Shown: positions 49,331-57,100 of the stretch, piece by piece
How the letters are laid out: each line of letters opens with the position of its first letter
Position numbering within the stretch: the first letter of the stretch is position 1
NCBI GenBank assembly: GCA_041671525.1
Contig: JBAZBJ010000006.1
Coordinates: 8,413 to 72,412, forward strand
Source: UBA11098 sp041671525
Lineage (GTDB): Bacteria; Patescibacteriota; Minisyncoccia; Moranbacterales; UBA2206
Length of the DNA: 64,000 nucleotides
Reading direction: 5' to 3'
The notes under the pieces: model-generated
Told to the model about the DNA's origin: nothing
The model's input: the letters and a program-made list of their open reading frames with translations, nothing else
The model's database searches: none
Position numbers and translations under genes: made by a program

Positions 49331-49363
49331 TAACAGCACTTTAAACGAAATAAAAGCAAAAAA

Positions 49364-49732
49364 ATGGGAAAAAATAAATTGGAAAAATTTTTGGCCGTGA
49401 CTTCCAGTCTGCTTTTGATGGTGGCGGTTGTGATGGGCATCAAGATCAAAGAGGACGACAAGAAGCTGATTAAATTTGAAAATAGCTTGGGCGAGAGCAA
49501 TGCAGCGGTGCTGGAGGTTTTGGAAGCGCAGCGACAAATCATGGTCAGTCGGGAGGCGACCCTGGATAAATTAGCCACTGCCGCCGCTCCGGACACGACC
49601 AAGGCGGTGACGACGCAAACAGTTATCCCGGGCAAAGTCGTGACCCAAAAAGTTCCGGTCGTCTCGAGCGCGAAAAGTTCCTCCAAATCGTCATCCGCGA
49701 GCTCCTCTAACAAGACCACAAAAACTTCCTAA
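49364..49732 (+). CDS. Small exported or anchored Ser/Thr-rich protein, unknown
   Basis: A 122-residue protein with an N-terminal membrane segment (about 10-25), a helical part (30-65) and a low-complexity tail of Ser, Thr, Lys and Ala (VVSSAKSSSKSSSASSS). The tail is typical of surface proteins that span a wall or become modified. No motif is recognised. It is first in a run with the acidic protein at 49743 and apbE. Confidence 0.6.
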   Translation: MGKNKLEKFLAVTSSLLLMVAVVMGIKIKEDDKKLIKFENSLGESNAAVLEVLEAQRQIMVSREATLDKLATAAAPDTTKAVTTQTVIPGKVVTQKVPVVSSAKSSSKSSSASSSNKTTKTS

Positions 49733-49742
49733 GCAAATTATT

Positions 49743-50141
49743 ATGCAAAAAATAAAAATATTATTTTTTATGATCGGAGTGATCACTTTGGTCTTCGGAT
49801 CACACTCACTGCTGTCTCCCTGGCTGAAAAAAACATTGGTGCCAGTTTCGTGGGCGGAAGATGACGATGAGGAAGAGGAACGGGAAGACGAGCGGGATGA
49901 TGAAGCCGATGAGAATGAAGAAGCGGATGTCGTGGAGGAAAAAACCGACACAAAGACCGAATACGAAACAATTACGACTAAATTGTCGGACACGGTACTG
50001 CAGACAACCACGCAGGTTCCCCGCTATGACAGCGACAAAGATGGCATGTATGATGACGAGGATCCGCATCCGGCCATCAATGAGTTTTTAATTGTGAAAG
50101 ACGATAATCAAAATGGCATCGATGACAGATACGAACAATAA
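49743..50141 (+). CDS. Exported acidic protein with Ca-binding DxDxDG-type repeats
   Basis: A 132-residue protein with a signal peptide (about 1-38, cleavage likely after SWA), a strongly acidic stretch of Asp and Glu (40-65) and two Asp-rich loops near the end, YDSDKDGMYDDEDPHP and KDDNQNGIDDRYE. These resemble thrombospondin type-3 or dockerin-like calcium loops. The same kind of loop occurs in the membrane protein at 51223. Its last 29 bases overlap the apbE start, so the two are coupled. The function is unknown. Confidence 0.7.
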   Translation: MQKIKILFFMIGVITLVFGSHSLLSPWLKKTLVPVSWAEDDDEEEEREDERDDEADENEEADVVEEKTDTKTEYETITTKLSDTVLQTTTQVPRYDSDKDGMYDDEDPHPAINEFLIVKDDNQNGIDDRYEQ

Positions 50142-51093
50142 GAAAAAAATTTCGGAAAATTTCCGCGCGATAGGGACGGATGTCTCCGTGGAAATCGTTG
50201 AAGCGCTTGGGCACTTAGAGCCCAAGGGGGCTCTAAGTGCCTTGGAGAAAGTGAAAAACATTTTCGCCAAGAACGAAAAGATTTTTAGTCGCTTCGATGC
50301 TGGCAGCGAGCTGTCAAAAATTAACCAGAACTTGAATCAGGAAGTGGTGGTGAGCACGGAAATGTTTGAGGTGCTGGAATTGTGTTTGAAATTTTATAAA
50401 CTCTCCGATGGGTTTTTTGATCCGCGCGTGATTGAGACTCTGGAAAAAATCGGGTATGACAAAGATTTTAAATTAGTATCGGGAGAGGTTTCACCTCCGC
50501 AGCGCTTAGGAGTAGTTGAGGTGAAACCTCGATTAGAAACTTTTGATGAAGATCTGGAAAATGATTTAGTGATTAACCCAGCAAAGAAAACAGTCATCGC
50601 CAGAAAAAGAATCGATACGACCGGCATTGCTAAGGGTTTCACCGTAGATGAAGCGGTGCAATATCTGAAAAAGCAAGGCTTTGAAAATTTTGTGGTGGAC
50701 GCCGGCGGTGACATGTTCGCGCAAGGCCGGGACGCGGAGGATAACGATTGGACAATCGGCATCGAGGGTTTGGCGGATGATAAAGTCATGCTAAAATTAA
50801 ATCAGGAAGGCATAGCCACTTCCGGCATCAGCCGCAAACGCTGGACGATTGGCGACAAAAAATTTCATCATTTGATCAACCCCAAAGACCCGGAAAAATT
50901 TTCGCACGAAATCAAAACGGTAACTGTAATAGAGAGCAAGACGGTCGAGGCGGACGGACGCGCCAAGGTGCTGGTGCTGATGGGCAAAGAAAAAGGATTG
51001 GAGTTTGCCAACAGGAATAATTTAAAAGCGTTGTTTTTGGACTATAAGGGGAATGTATATATAAGTGAGGCGATGAAAGAAAACGTTATATAA
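50113..51093 (+). CDS. apbE: FAD:protein FMN transferase
   Basis: ApbE attaches FMN to a Thr of exported redox proteins. Family motifs are all present: FRAIGTDVSVEI, FSRFDAGSELSKINQ, DGFFDPRVIE, the metal/FAD region RIDTTGIAKGFTVDEAVQYL followed by FVVDAGGDMFAQG, GIATSGISRKRW and HHLINPKD. No signal peptide is seen, unlike many ApbE proteins. Two palindromes are read in frame: 50210-50241 (GGCACTTAGAGCCC arms) and 50485-50530 (GAGGTTTCACCTC arms), each adding loop residues. ATG 50113 or 50122 may be the start; both overlap the upstream gene. Confidence 0.9.
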   Translation: MASMTDTNNKKKISENFRAIGTDVSVEIVEALGHLEPKGALSALEKVKNIFAKNEKIFSRFDAGSELSKINQNLNQEVVVSTEMFEVLELCLKFYKLSDGFFDPRVIETLEKIGYDKDFKLVSGEVSPPQRLGVVEVKPRLETFDEDLENDLVINPAKKTVIARKRIDTTGIAKGFTVDEAVQYLKKQGFENFVVDAGGDMFAQGRDAEDNDWTIGIEGLADDKVMLKLNQEGIATSGISRKRWTIGDKKFHHLINPKDPEKFSHEIKTVTVIESKTVEADGRAKVLVLMGKEKGLEFANRNNLKALFLDYKGNVYISEAMKENVI

Positions 51094-51116
51094 AATTAAA
51101 AAGATTATTTTCGCGG

Positions 51117-51214
51117 TGTCATTCCGAGTGAAGCGTAGCGGAATCGAGGAATCTAAGCAGGTGCGTAATTAGATCCTTCGACTTCGTCCGCGGCGGACTT
51201 CGCTCAGGATGACA
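51117..51214. repeat. TGTCAT-ended palindromic repeat (copy 4)
   Basis: It starts TGTCATTCCGAGTG and ends CTCAGGATGACA. Inside, CTTCG-TCCGCGGCGGA-CTTCG shows a palindrome held at the same site as in copy 2. It separates apbE from the ferric-reductase-like gene. Confidence 0.85.
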
Positions 51215-51222
51215 TAATTTTT

Positions 51223-52101
51223 ATGAAAAAAATTTTAATTATCGCAGTTATCTTTTTTACTGGTATTTTCTTTGCTCACAAAACTTTCGCGCAGGAACAA
51301 CCCACTGTGAACTATAACGGCGAAGTCATCATCGACAGTGACCTTGACGGCCTGACTGACAAAGGCGAACAGGATATCTATGGTACTGATCCGCAGAATC
51401 CGGACACGGACAATGATGGCGTGATGGACAGTGCTGAAGTCATCAGGGGTAGCGATCCGCTGGATGCCAATGACCCGAGCACTACCTCGGAGAATCTGAG
51501 CCAAGAAACACCGTGGGCGTGGTATGTGACGCGCGCGGCCGGGTTGATCGGATTCATTTTTTTGTGGTTAACGATTCTTCTGGGACTTTCAATCAGAAAT
51601 CCGCTGCTCAAAAAAATTGTTGCGCCGGTTTATTCTTTCGACGCTCATTGCTTCCTGGCCGTCATGGCGGTTTTTTGGGCGCTGGTGCACGGCACGAGTC
51701 TGCTCTTTGACCAAGTAGTCGACTTTGGCGTCAAGGATATCGCCATTCCGTTTTTTTCTAAAACGGAATTTGTGGACGTGAATTTTTTGGCGCTGGGCAT
51801 CATGGCCTTCTATATGCTGCTGATCATGACCGTCACTTCGTATCTGCGTAACCACATCAAACACTGGATCTGGCGCGCATTGCACTTTCTGCATCCGGTC
51901 GCGTTTGTTTTTATTGTGATTCATGGCTATCGTTTGGGGACAGACATGAAAAACGTTTGGATTGGTGGCGCCTTTCGCATCTCAACGCTAATTTTAATTT
52001 TGCTTTATCTTTCCAGCTTGATTTTCGTTCTCTGGCACAAATTCCGCGCACCGTCAGCGGAGGAAATTCTGAATAGGGATGCTCCTAAAGCTCAGCTTTA
52101 G
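51223..52101 (+). CDS. Ferric-reductase-like transmembrane protein with outer calcium-type loops
   Basis: A 292-residue protein: signal peptide (about 1-23), an external segment with thrombospondin-3-like loops (DSDLDGLTDKGEQDIYG, then NPDTDNDGVMDSAEVIRG), then six predicted membrane spans (about 103-275) with heme-type His pairs in FDAHCFLAVMAVFWALVHG and LHFLHPVAFVFIVIHGYR, the pattern of ferric reductase/MsrQ-like domains. No NAD or FAD domain is attached. A redox partner, perhaps an ApbE-flavinylated protein, would be needed. The final residues PKAQL and the TAG are coded by a REP palindrome. Confidence 0.85.
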   Translation: MKKILIIAVIFFTGIFFAHKTFAQEQPTVNYNGEVIIDSDLDGLTDKGEQDIYGTDPQNPDTDNDGVMDSAEVIRGSDPLDANDPSTTSENLSQETPWAWYVTRAAGLIGFIFLWLTILLGLSIRNPLLKKIVAPVYSFDAHCFLAVMAVFWALVHGTSLLFDQVVDFGVKDIAIPFFSKTEFVDVNFLALGIMAFYMLLIMTVTSYLRNHIKHWIWRALHFLHPVAFVFIVIHGYRLGTDMKNVWIGGAFRISTLILILLYLSSLIFVLWHKFRAPSAEEILNRDAPKAQL

Positions 52102-52157
52102 ACCTGCCTGCCGGCAGGGAGGATCCGTCGAATTAGTGAAAAGCTGAGCTTTAGGAA
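52083..52157. repeat. Composite REP element D (half element) with a 16-bp palindrome
   Basis: CCTAAAGCTCAGCTTTAG opens the element, and CTGAGCTTTAGGAAA closes it. CCTGCCTGCCGGCAGG (52103-52118) lies at the same place as the 20-bp insert of element C. It overlaps the 3' end of the ferric-reductase-like gene. Confidence 0.85.
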
Positions 52158-52180
52158 AGCGTTGCTAGTAGTAGAGAGAG

Positions 52181-52208
52181 TTGACAGCATTTTTGCAAAT
52201 GATAAAAT
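52181..52208 (+). promoter_or_regulatory. Promoter of the coiled-coil gene
   Basis: TTGACA (52181-52186), 16 nt, TAAAAT (52203-52208). The ATG at 52215 is 6 nt beyond, so the transcript should be leaderless. Confidence 0.6.
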
Positions 52209-52214
52209 AAACGT

Positions 52215-52478
52215 ATGGAAAATGATACACAAAAAAATAATGAAGAAATGTTCAAGGCAAGCGATGTTAGCGTGCTTTTGGAAAGAATTGATCATAATGT
52301 TCAAATTATTGCGGAAGGGCATAAAATGCTAGATGAAAAAATAGATAGGATGGAAAAAAATTTGATTGAGAAATTAGACATAATTGAGGGCGGGCTTGAT
52401 ACAAAAGCTAGCATGAAAACAGTCGATGAACACGAAGAACGAATTGTGAAGCTGGAAAAAGCGGCTGCGATTGCTTGA
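52215..52478 (+). CDS. Small coiled-coil protein, unknown
   Basis: An 87-residue, almost wholly helical protein with heptads of Leu, Ile and Met (LLERIDHNVQIIAEGHKMLDEKIDRMEKNL in pieces), ending KLEKAAAIA. It probably forms a dimeric or trimeric coiled coil in the cytosol. No family is recognised. Its stop codon overlaps the -35 box of the next promoter. Confidence 0.6.
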   Translation: MENDTQKNNEEMFKASDVSVLLERIDHNVQIIAEGHKMLDEKIDRMEKNLIEKLDIIEGGLDTKASMKTVDEHEERIVKLEKAAAIA

Positions 52479-52545
52479 CTTTGCCTGAAAAACCTGCTAT
52501 AATGGATACAAGAGTATAAAAAGACGGGTGAAAGCCGTCTTTTGT
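52475..52545 (+). promoter_or_regulatory. Promoter and hairpin leader of the gene at 52573
   Basis: TTGACT (52475-52480), 17 nt, TATAAT (52498-52503), then AGACGG-GTGAAAG-CCGTCT (52522-52540) and TTTTGTCG. CCTGCTATAATGGATACA is identical to the block at 25030-25047. Confidence 0.75.
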
Positions 52546-52572
52546 CGTTTTTAAGCAATTAAAATAAAAAAT

Positions 52573-53139
52573 ATGGGAGAACAAATGGGTCAAATGCCGA
52601 GTCCTGCTGAATTAGAGAGAATTCAGAAGGAAAATTTATCAGAGGAGCAAATCGAAAAGGATGAAATAAGGGAAGAAACTTATGAAGCTGGGAAGATTGC
52701 TGGTCGTAAAAAAATTCTATCAATAGTTGATGATGTAGATGCTGAGGAAGCGGATAATGAAGAAAGAGGATATAATGATGGTAATGCGGAACAAACTATT
52801 GGAGTAGAAGTGAGGATGGAAAAAGAAAACGAGGATGCTGCAGATGCCATGAAATTAAGCGTAGAACAGAGGAACATGTTTTTGGAAAATAAGTTTAGAT
52901 ACGAATATCCATATGGCAAGTTATGCCCGACTTCTGAGGTAAATGAAAAACAGATTTTGGAATTTATAGAGAAAATTCCAGGACTGTATGGTTATGATGT
53001 TGATAACATAGGGTCGATAAGTGAAAAAATTATAAAAGCAATAGTAGATAAATTTCCATCTGCAATATTTACTCTGGAGAACCTTGGGTCTGAAAAAGAT
53101 TATTGGAGAAATAAAGTCAAGGAAATGGGTGGAAAATGA
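52573..53139 (+). CDS. Unknown acidic soluble protein
   Basis: A 188-residue protein, rich in Glu and Asp in its first 100 residues (QIEKDEIREETYEAGKIAGR and later ENEDAADAMKLS), with a more ordered C-terminal half containing RYEYPYGKLCPTSEVNEKQ and SEKIIKAIVDKFPSAIFTLENLG. It has no membrane segment and one visible cysteine. No family is recognised. Its own promoter and a terminator at 53202-53226 define it as a single-gene unit. Confidence 0.62.
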   Translation: MGEQMGQMPSPAELERIQKENLSEEQIEKDEIREETYEAGKIAGRKKILSIVDDVDAEEADNEERGYNDGNAEQTIGVEVRMEKENEDAADAMKLSVEQRNMFLENKFRYEYPYGKLCPTSEVNEKQILEFIEKIPGLYGYDVDNIGSISEKIIKAIVDKFPSAIFTLENLGSEKDYWRNKVKEMGGK

Positions 53140-53201
53140 AGCTAAATAAATGCATAAAAAATAAATTTGCCTAGTTAGCTTTAATTGAATATGGAATTTT
53201 C

Positions 53202-53226
53202 AACCAGCCCTTCCAAAAGGCTGGTT
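53202..53226 (+). terminator. Terminator after the gene at 52573
   Basis: AACCAGCC and GGCTGGTT with a CTTCCAAAA loop and a TTT run. Confidence 0.88.
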
Positions 53227-53296
53227 TTTGTTATTCACTACGAATTACGAATTTGTACGAATGTACGAATGGAGTATAATTGGAAAGGATAGGTTT

Positions 53297-53442
53297 TGTC
53301 ATTGCGAGGGAGTTCCGCCGCGGAACGACCGTGGCAATCTCGTGCAATGGCTCACAAGATATAATATATAGTGCAGTGAATTAAAATATGGGATTGCCGC
53401 GGTCGCCTACGTTCGAGGCGAACGGGCTTCCTCGCAATGACA
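53297..53442. repeat. TGTCAT-ended palindromic repeat (copy 5, divergent)
   Basis: The ends TGTCATTGCGAGG and CCTCGCAATGACA are perfect 13-bp inverted repeats. TTCCGCCGCGGAA and TTCGAGGCGAA palindromes lie inside. It abuts the TsaB-like gene. Confidence 0.85.
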
Positions 53443-53450
53443 GGAAAGCT

Positions 53451-53732
53451 ATGATTATAGAGATAAATATATTAAATAAGCAAGTCACTCTTTTACTAAA
53501 AGACAAGAAAAACATTGTGGATTCCTTAGATTTTCCAGAAGAGCGGCAGATGTCGGAGAAGTTGCTGCCGGCAATCGATGGAATGCTCAAGAAAAACAAG
53601 CTTGTTCCACGGGAAATTGAGAAAATGACGGTGCAGTCAGACCTGGGGGATAATTTTACGACCTTTCGTTTGGCCAAAACGGTGGCGGATGCGTGGAATT
53701 ATGGTAATTCCCTACGAATTACGAATTGATAC
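53451..53732 (+). CDS. Truncated TsaB-like protein (N-terminal half)
   Basis: A 93-residue protein from the ATG at 53451 (earlier in-frame ATGs lie in a repeat). The segment EKLLPAIDGMLKKNKLVPREIEKMTVQSDLGDNFTTFRLAKTVADAW, read in parts, follows the TsaB pattern of a helix before the SFTGLR-like loop, here NFTTFR. TsaB is a non-catalytic partner in making threonylcarbamoyl-adenosine on tRNA. A full TsaB has about 200 residues, so only the first ASKHA subdomain is present. The end YGNSLRITN is read from a TACGAAT repeat, which seems to have truncated the gene. Whether it is functional is uncertain. Confidence 0.6.
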
Positions 53733-53748
53733 GAATGTACGAATACAC
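53711..53748. repeat. TACGAAT repeat overlapping the TsaB-like stop
   Basis: CCTACGAATTACGAATTGA carries the last four codons and the TGA of the TsaB-like frame, then ACGAATGTACGAATAC follows. Confidence 0.75.
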
Positions 53749-54125
53749 AAACTGTGGATAACTTTAGTATAAAGTGCCCTGAGTAGGCGCTTTTAAAATC
53801 ACTTAAGATTACTATGGCTCAAATAAGCCAAAAAACTTTAAACAGCAATTTTTGACCAAATAAAGTAAATTACTTCTTGACAAGGTCTGAAATATCACTA
53901 TAATTAGGAATACACTTGTCAAGTCTCCGCCAGCTGGCGGATTGGCATACTCTTATCTTCAAGAACTAGGTCCGTAGGGTGAATGTGTACTTAAGCAAAA
54001 AATGGCTTTTCTAAGCCGCAAAAGGGGAAACAATTTTGCTTCAACACAACAGCGTCAATTAAATAATAAATCATTAAACTCATCGAGTTTATTTATTCCT
54101 TAGACTTTTAACGGAATAAATAGGG
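53733..54125. other. rpoB upstream region and leader
   Basis: No gene is seen in these 393 bp. It holds a TACGAAT repeat end, a TGGCTCAAATAAGCCA palindrome (53815-53830), the rpoB promoter, and a 215-nt leader with a TCCGCCAGCTGGCGGA palindrome (53926-53941), a TGGCTTTTCTAAGCC repeat (54003-54017) and an AAACTC/GAGTTT hairpin with a T-rich end (54076-54097). Confidence 0.75.
53877..53904 (+). promoter_or_regulatory. rpoB-rpoC promoter
   Basis: TTGACA (53877-53882), 16 nt, TATAAT (53899-53904), both perfect hexamers. Confidence 0.82.
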
Positions 54126-57100
54126 ATGAGCGATATTTTTATGCTCAAAAATGAGAAAGAACTGATGGTGAAAGAATCCTTCAGCAACCAGTCGTCTCTG
54201 TCTAAGCGAAAATTTTTCAAAAAGTTTTCGATGGTGTCGCTGCCGAACCTGATCGAGGTGCAGCTTAACTCCTATGAGTGGCTGTTGGAAAAGGGTCTCA
54301 AGGACCTGTTGCAGGAAGTCAATCCAGTTACAGACTTCACCGGCAAGGATCTGGAATTGTTTTTTGAAGATTATTATCTGGACGAACCGAAGTATGACGA
54401 AGTAACCGCCAAAAACAAGAACATATCCTATGAAGCACCGTTGCGCTGCAAGGTGAAACTGATTATCAAAAAGACTGGCGAAATCAAGGAGCAAGAAATT
54501 TACTTGGGCGACTTCCCAATCATGACTGAACGCGGAACGTTCATCATCAATGGCGTGGAACGTGTCGTGGTTTCTCAGTTGATCCGCAGCCCGGGCGTGT
54601 TCTTCACGATGGAATACCAAAAAGGCAAGAAACTGTTTGGCGCCAAGATCATCCCAAACCGTGGCGCCTGGTTGGAAATCGACACGGACTTTGACGGCGT
54701 GTTGTCCGTCAAAATCGATCGCAAAAGAAAAGTGCCGGTGACCTCATTACTCCGTGCTTTTGGATATTCCACCGACAAACAACTTTTGGATCTGTTTGAC
54801 AAGGTGGATGTGTCCGAAGTGAATTATATTTCTCAGACCATCGCCAAAGATGTGGCCAAGAATCAGGCGGAGGGTTACAAGGAAGTCTATAAGAGAATTC
54901 GACCAGGTGATCTGGCCACCGCCGAGAACGCGAAGTCGATGATTGACGCGATGTTTTTTGATTTTGAAAGATATGATTTCGGTGATGTGGGACGTTATCG
55001 TTTGAACCAAAGATTGGAACTCAATTTCCCCAATGATGAAGCGCACCGCATTTTGATGCGTGAAGATTTGATCGCGATCATTGCGGAAATCATCCGGCTC
55101 AACAATGATCCGATGGCCATTGCTGATGATATTGATCATTTGGGCAACCGGCGCGTGCGCGCGGTGGGCGAATTGGTGCAGAACAAATTGCGGGTCGGTC
55201 TGGCTCGCATGGCGCGAAACATCAAAGACCGTATGAGTACCTGCGAATTGGAAACCGTGGTGCCAGGACAACTCATCAATTCACGACCGGTGGCGGCTTC
55301 GATCAAAGAATTTTTTGCGAGTTCACAACTTTCCCAGTTTATGGATCAGGTCAATCCGTTGGCCGAATTGGAACACAAGCGCCGTCTGTCCGCGATGGGG
55401 CCGGGTGGCTTGACTCGAGAACGCGCGGGCTTTGAAGTGCGTGATGTGCATCATTCGCACTATGGCCGCATCTGTCCGGTAGAAACACCGGAAGGTCCGA
55501 ACATTGGTTTGGTGGGTCACTTGGCGACCTATGCCAAGGTGAATGAGTACGGATTTTTGGAAACCCCGTATTTGAAAGTGTATCGGGAAATCGAAAACAA
55601 GGAAGAAACTTTGCTCAACAAAATTTTGAACGAAGACATCGCGGGCGCAAAAGTGGGCACCATGATCGATGAAAAACTGGCCAAGGAAATTTCGAAAACT
55701 AAAAACAAAACTGTGCAGATCAAGCCATGGCTGAGCCGCGAGATTGAATATGTGAACGCCACCGTGGAAGATCGCAAAAACATCGCGCACGCCGGCATCC
55801 ACTTGGATGATCATGGCAATATTTTGGATAGCATTATTGAAGCCCGCGTCAAAGGACACGCGGCGGAAATTGAAGCGGAAAAAATTGATTTCGTGGATGT
55901 GTCGGCCAAGCAGATGATTTCGGTGGCGACCTCGCTCATTCCTTTCTTGGAACACGATGATGCCAACCGCGCCTTGATGGGTTCGAACATGCAACGCCAG
56001 GCTGTGTCTTGCGTGAAACCGCAAGCGCCATTGGTGGGCACCGGCATTGAAGACAAGGCCGCGGCTGATTCCGGACAAGTGGTCATCGCCAAACAGGCTG
56101 GTGAAGTGGTGGAGGTGGACGCTGATCACATTATCGTCAAAGAAGAAGCGCCGGTGGGATCGAAGAAGCCATTTTTGAAACGAGAATATCGTTTGCAAAG
56201 TTTTGTGAAGTCCAATGCGTTCACCTCGATGAATCAGGTGCCGCGCGTGGCGAAAGATGAAATCGTGAAGAAGGGTCAACTGTTGGCGGATGGGGCTTCG
56301 ACTGATCATGGCGAATTGTCACTGGGACAAAACATCGTGATTGCGTTTGTACCATGGGAAGGATCCAATTATGAAGATGCGATCATCATTTCCGAAAAAC
56401 TGGTGCAAGACGACCGTTATAGTTCGATCCATATTGAGGATTTCTCAATCGATGTGCGCGACACAAAGCTGGGGCCCGAGGTGATCACCCGGGACATTCC
56501 CAACATTGGTGAAGAGCGCTTGAAAAATTTGGATGAAACGGGCATCATCCGCATCGGCGCGGAAGTTTCTTCTGGCGACATTTTGTGTGGCAAAATTTCA
56601 CCCAAGGGTGAAGGCGATCTGACCAGTGAAGAAAGATTGCTGCGCGCAATTTTCGGCGAAAAATCTCGCGATGTGAAAGACAGCTCACTCTACTTGCCGC
56701 ATGGTGAATATGGCAAAGTTGTCGATATTAAAATATTTTCTCGCGAACAAGGTGATAAACTTTCAACCGGTGTTATTCAACAAATTCAAGTTTCTGTAGC
56801 ACAGTTGAAAAAAATTTCTGTCGGCGACAAATTGGCTGGACGCCACGGTAACAAGGGTGTGATTTCCCGCGTGGCGCCACTCGAAGACATGCCATACTTG
56901 CCAGACGGCACCCCGGTGGACATGATCTTGAATCCATTGGGTATCGCTTCCCGTATGAACATCGGACAGATTTTGGAAACTCATTTGGGATGGGCCGCTT
57001 TGAAGCTGGGTTACAAAGCCGCGACTCCGGCACTGGACGGTGTGACTGAACCGCAGATCGTGGAAGAACTGAAGAAAGCGGGCTTGCCGGAAAATGGCAA

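Larger units (their letters stand above)
53140..53450. other. Gene-free stretch filled with repeats
   Basis: No gene is seen. From left to right it holds a terminator (53202-53226), a TACGAAT repeat (53235-53272) and the TGTCAT-ended element (53297-53442). Confidence 0.8.

Noticed and set aside
53904..54125. rpoB leader as a known riboswitch or L10 leader
   Set aside because: No recognisable consensus core could be matched by eye, so only a structured leader is claimed.
55323..56309. Long minus-strand open frame (328 codons) opposite rpoB
   Set aside because: It is an antisense shadow of a strongly conserved gene with no start signals.
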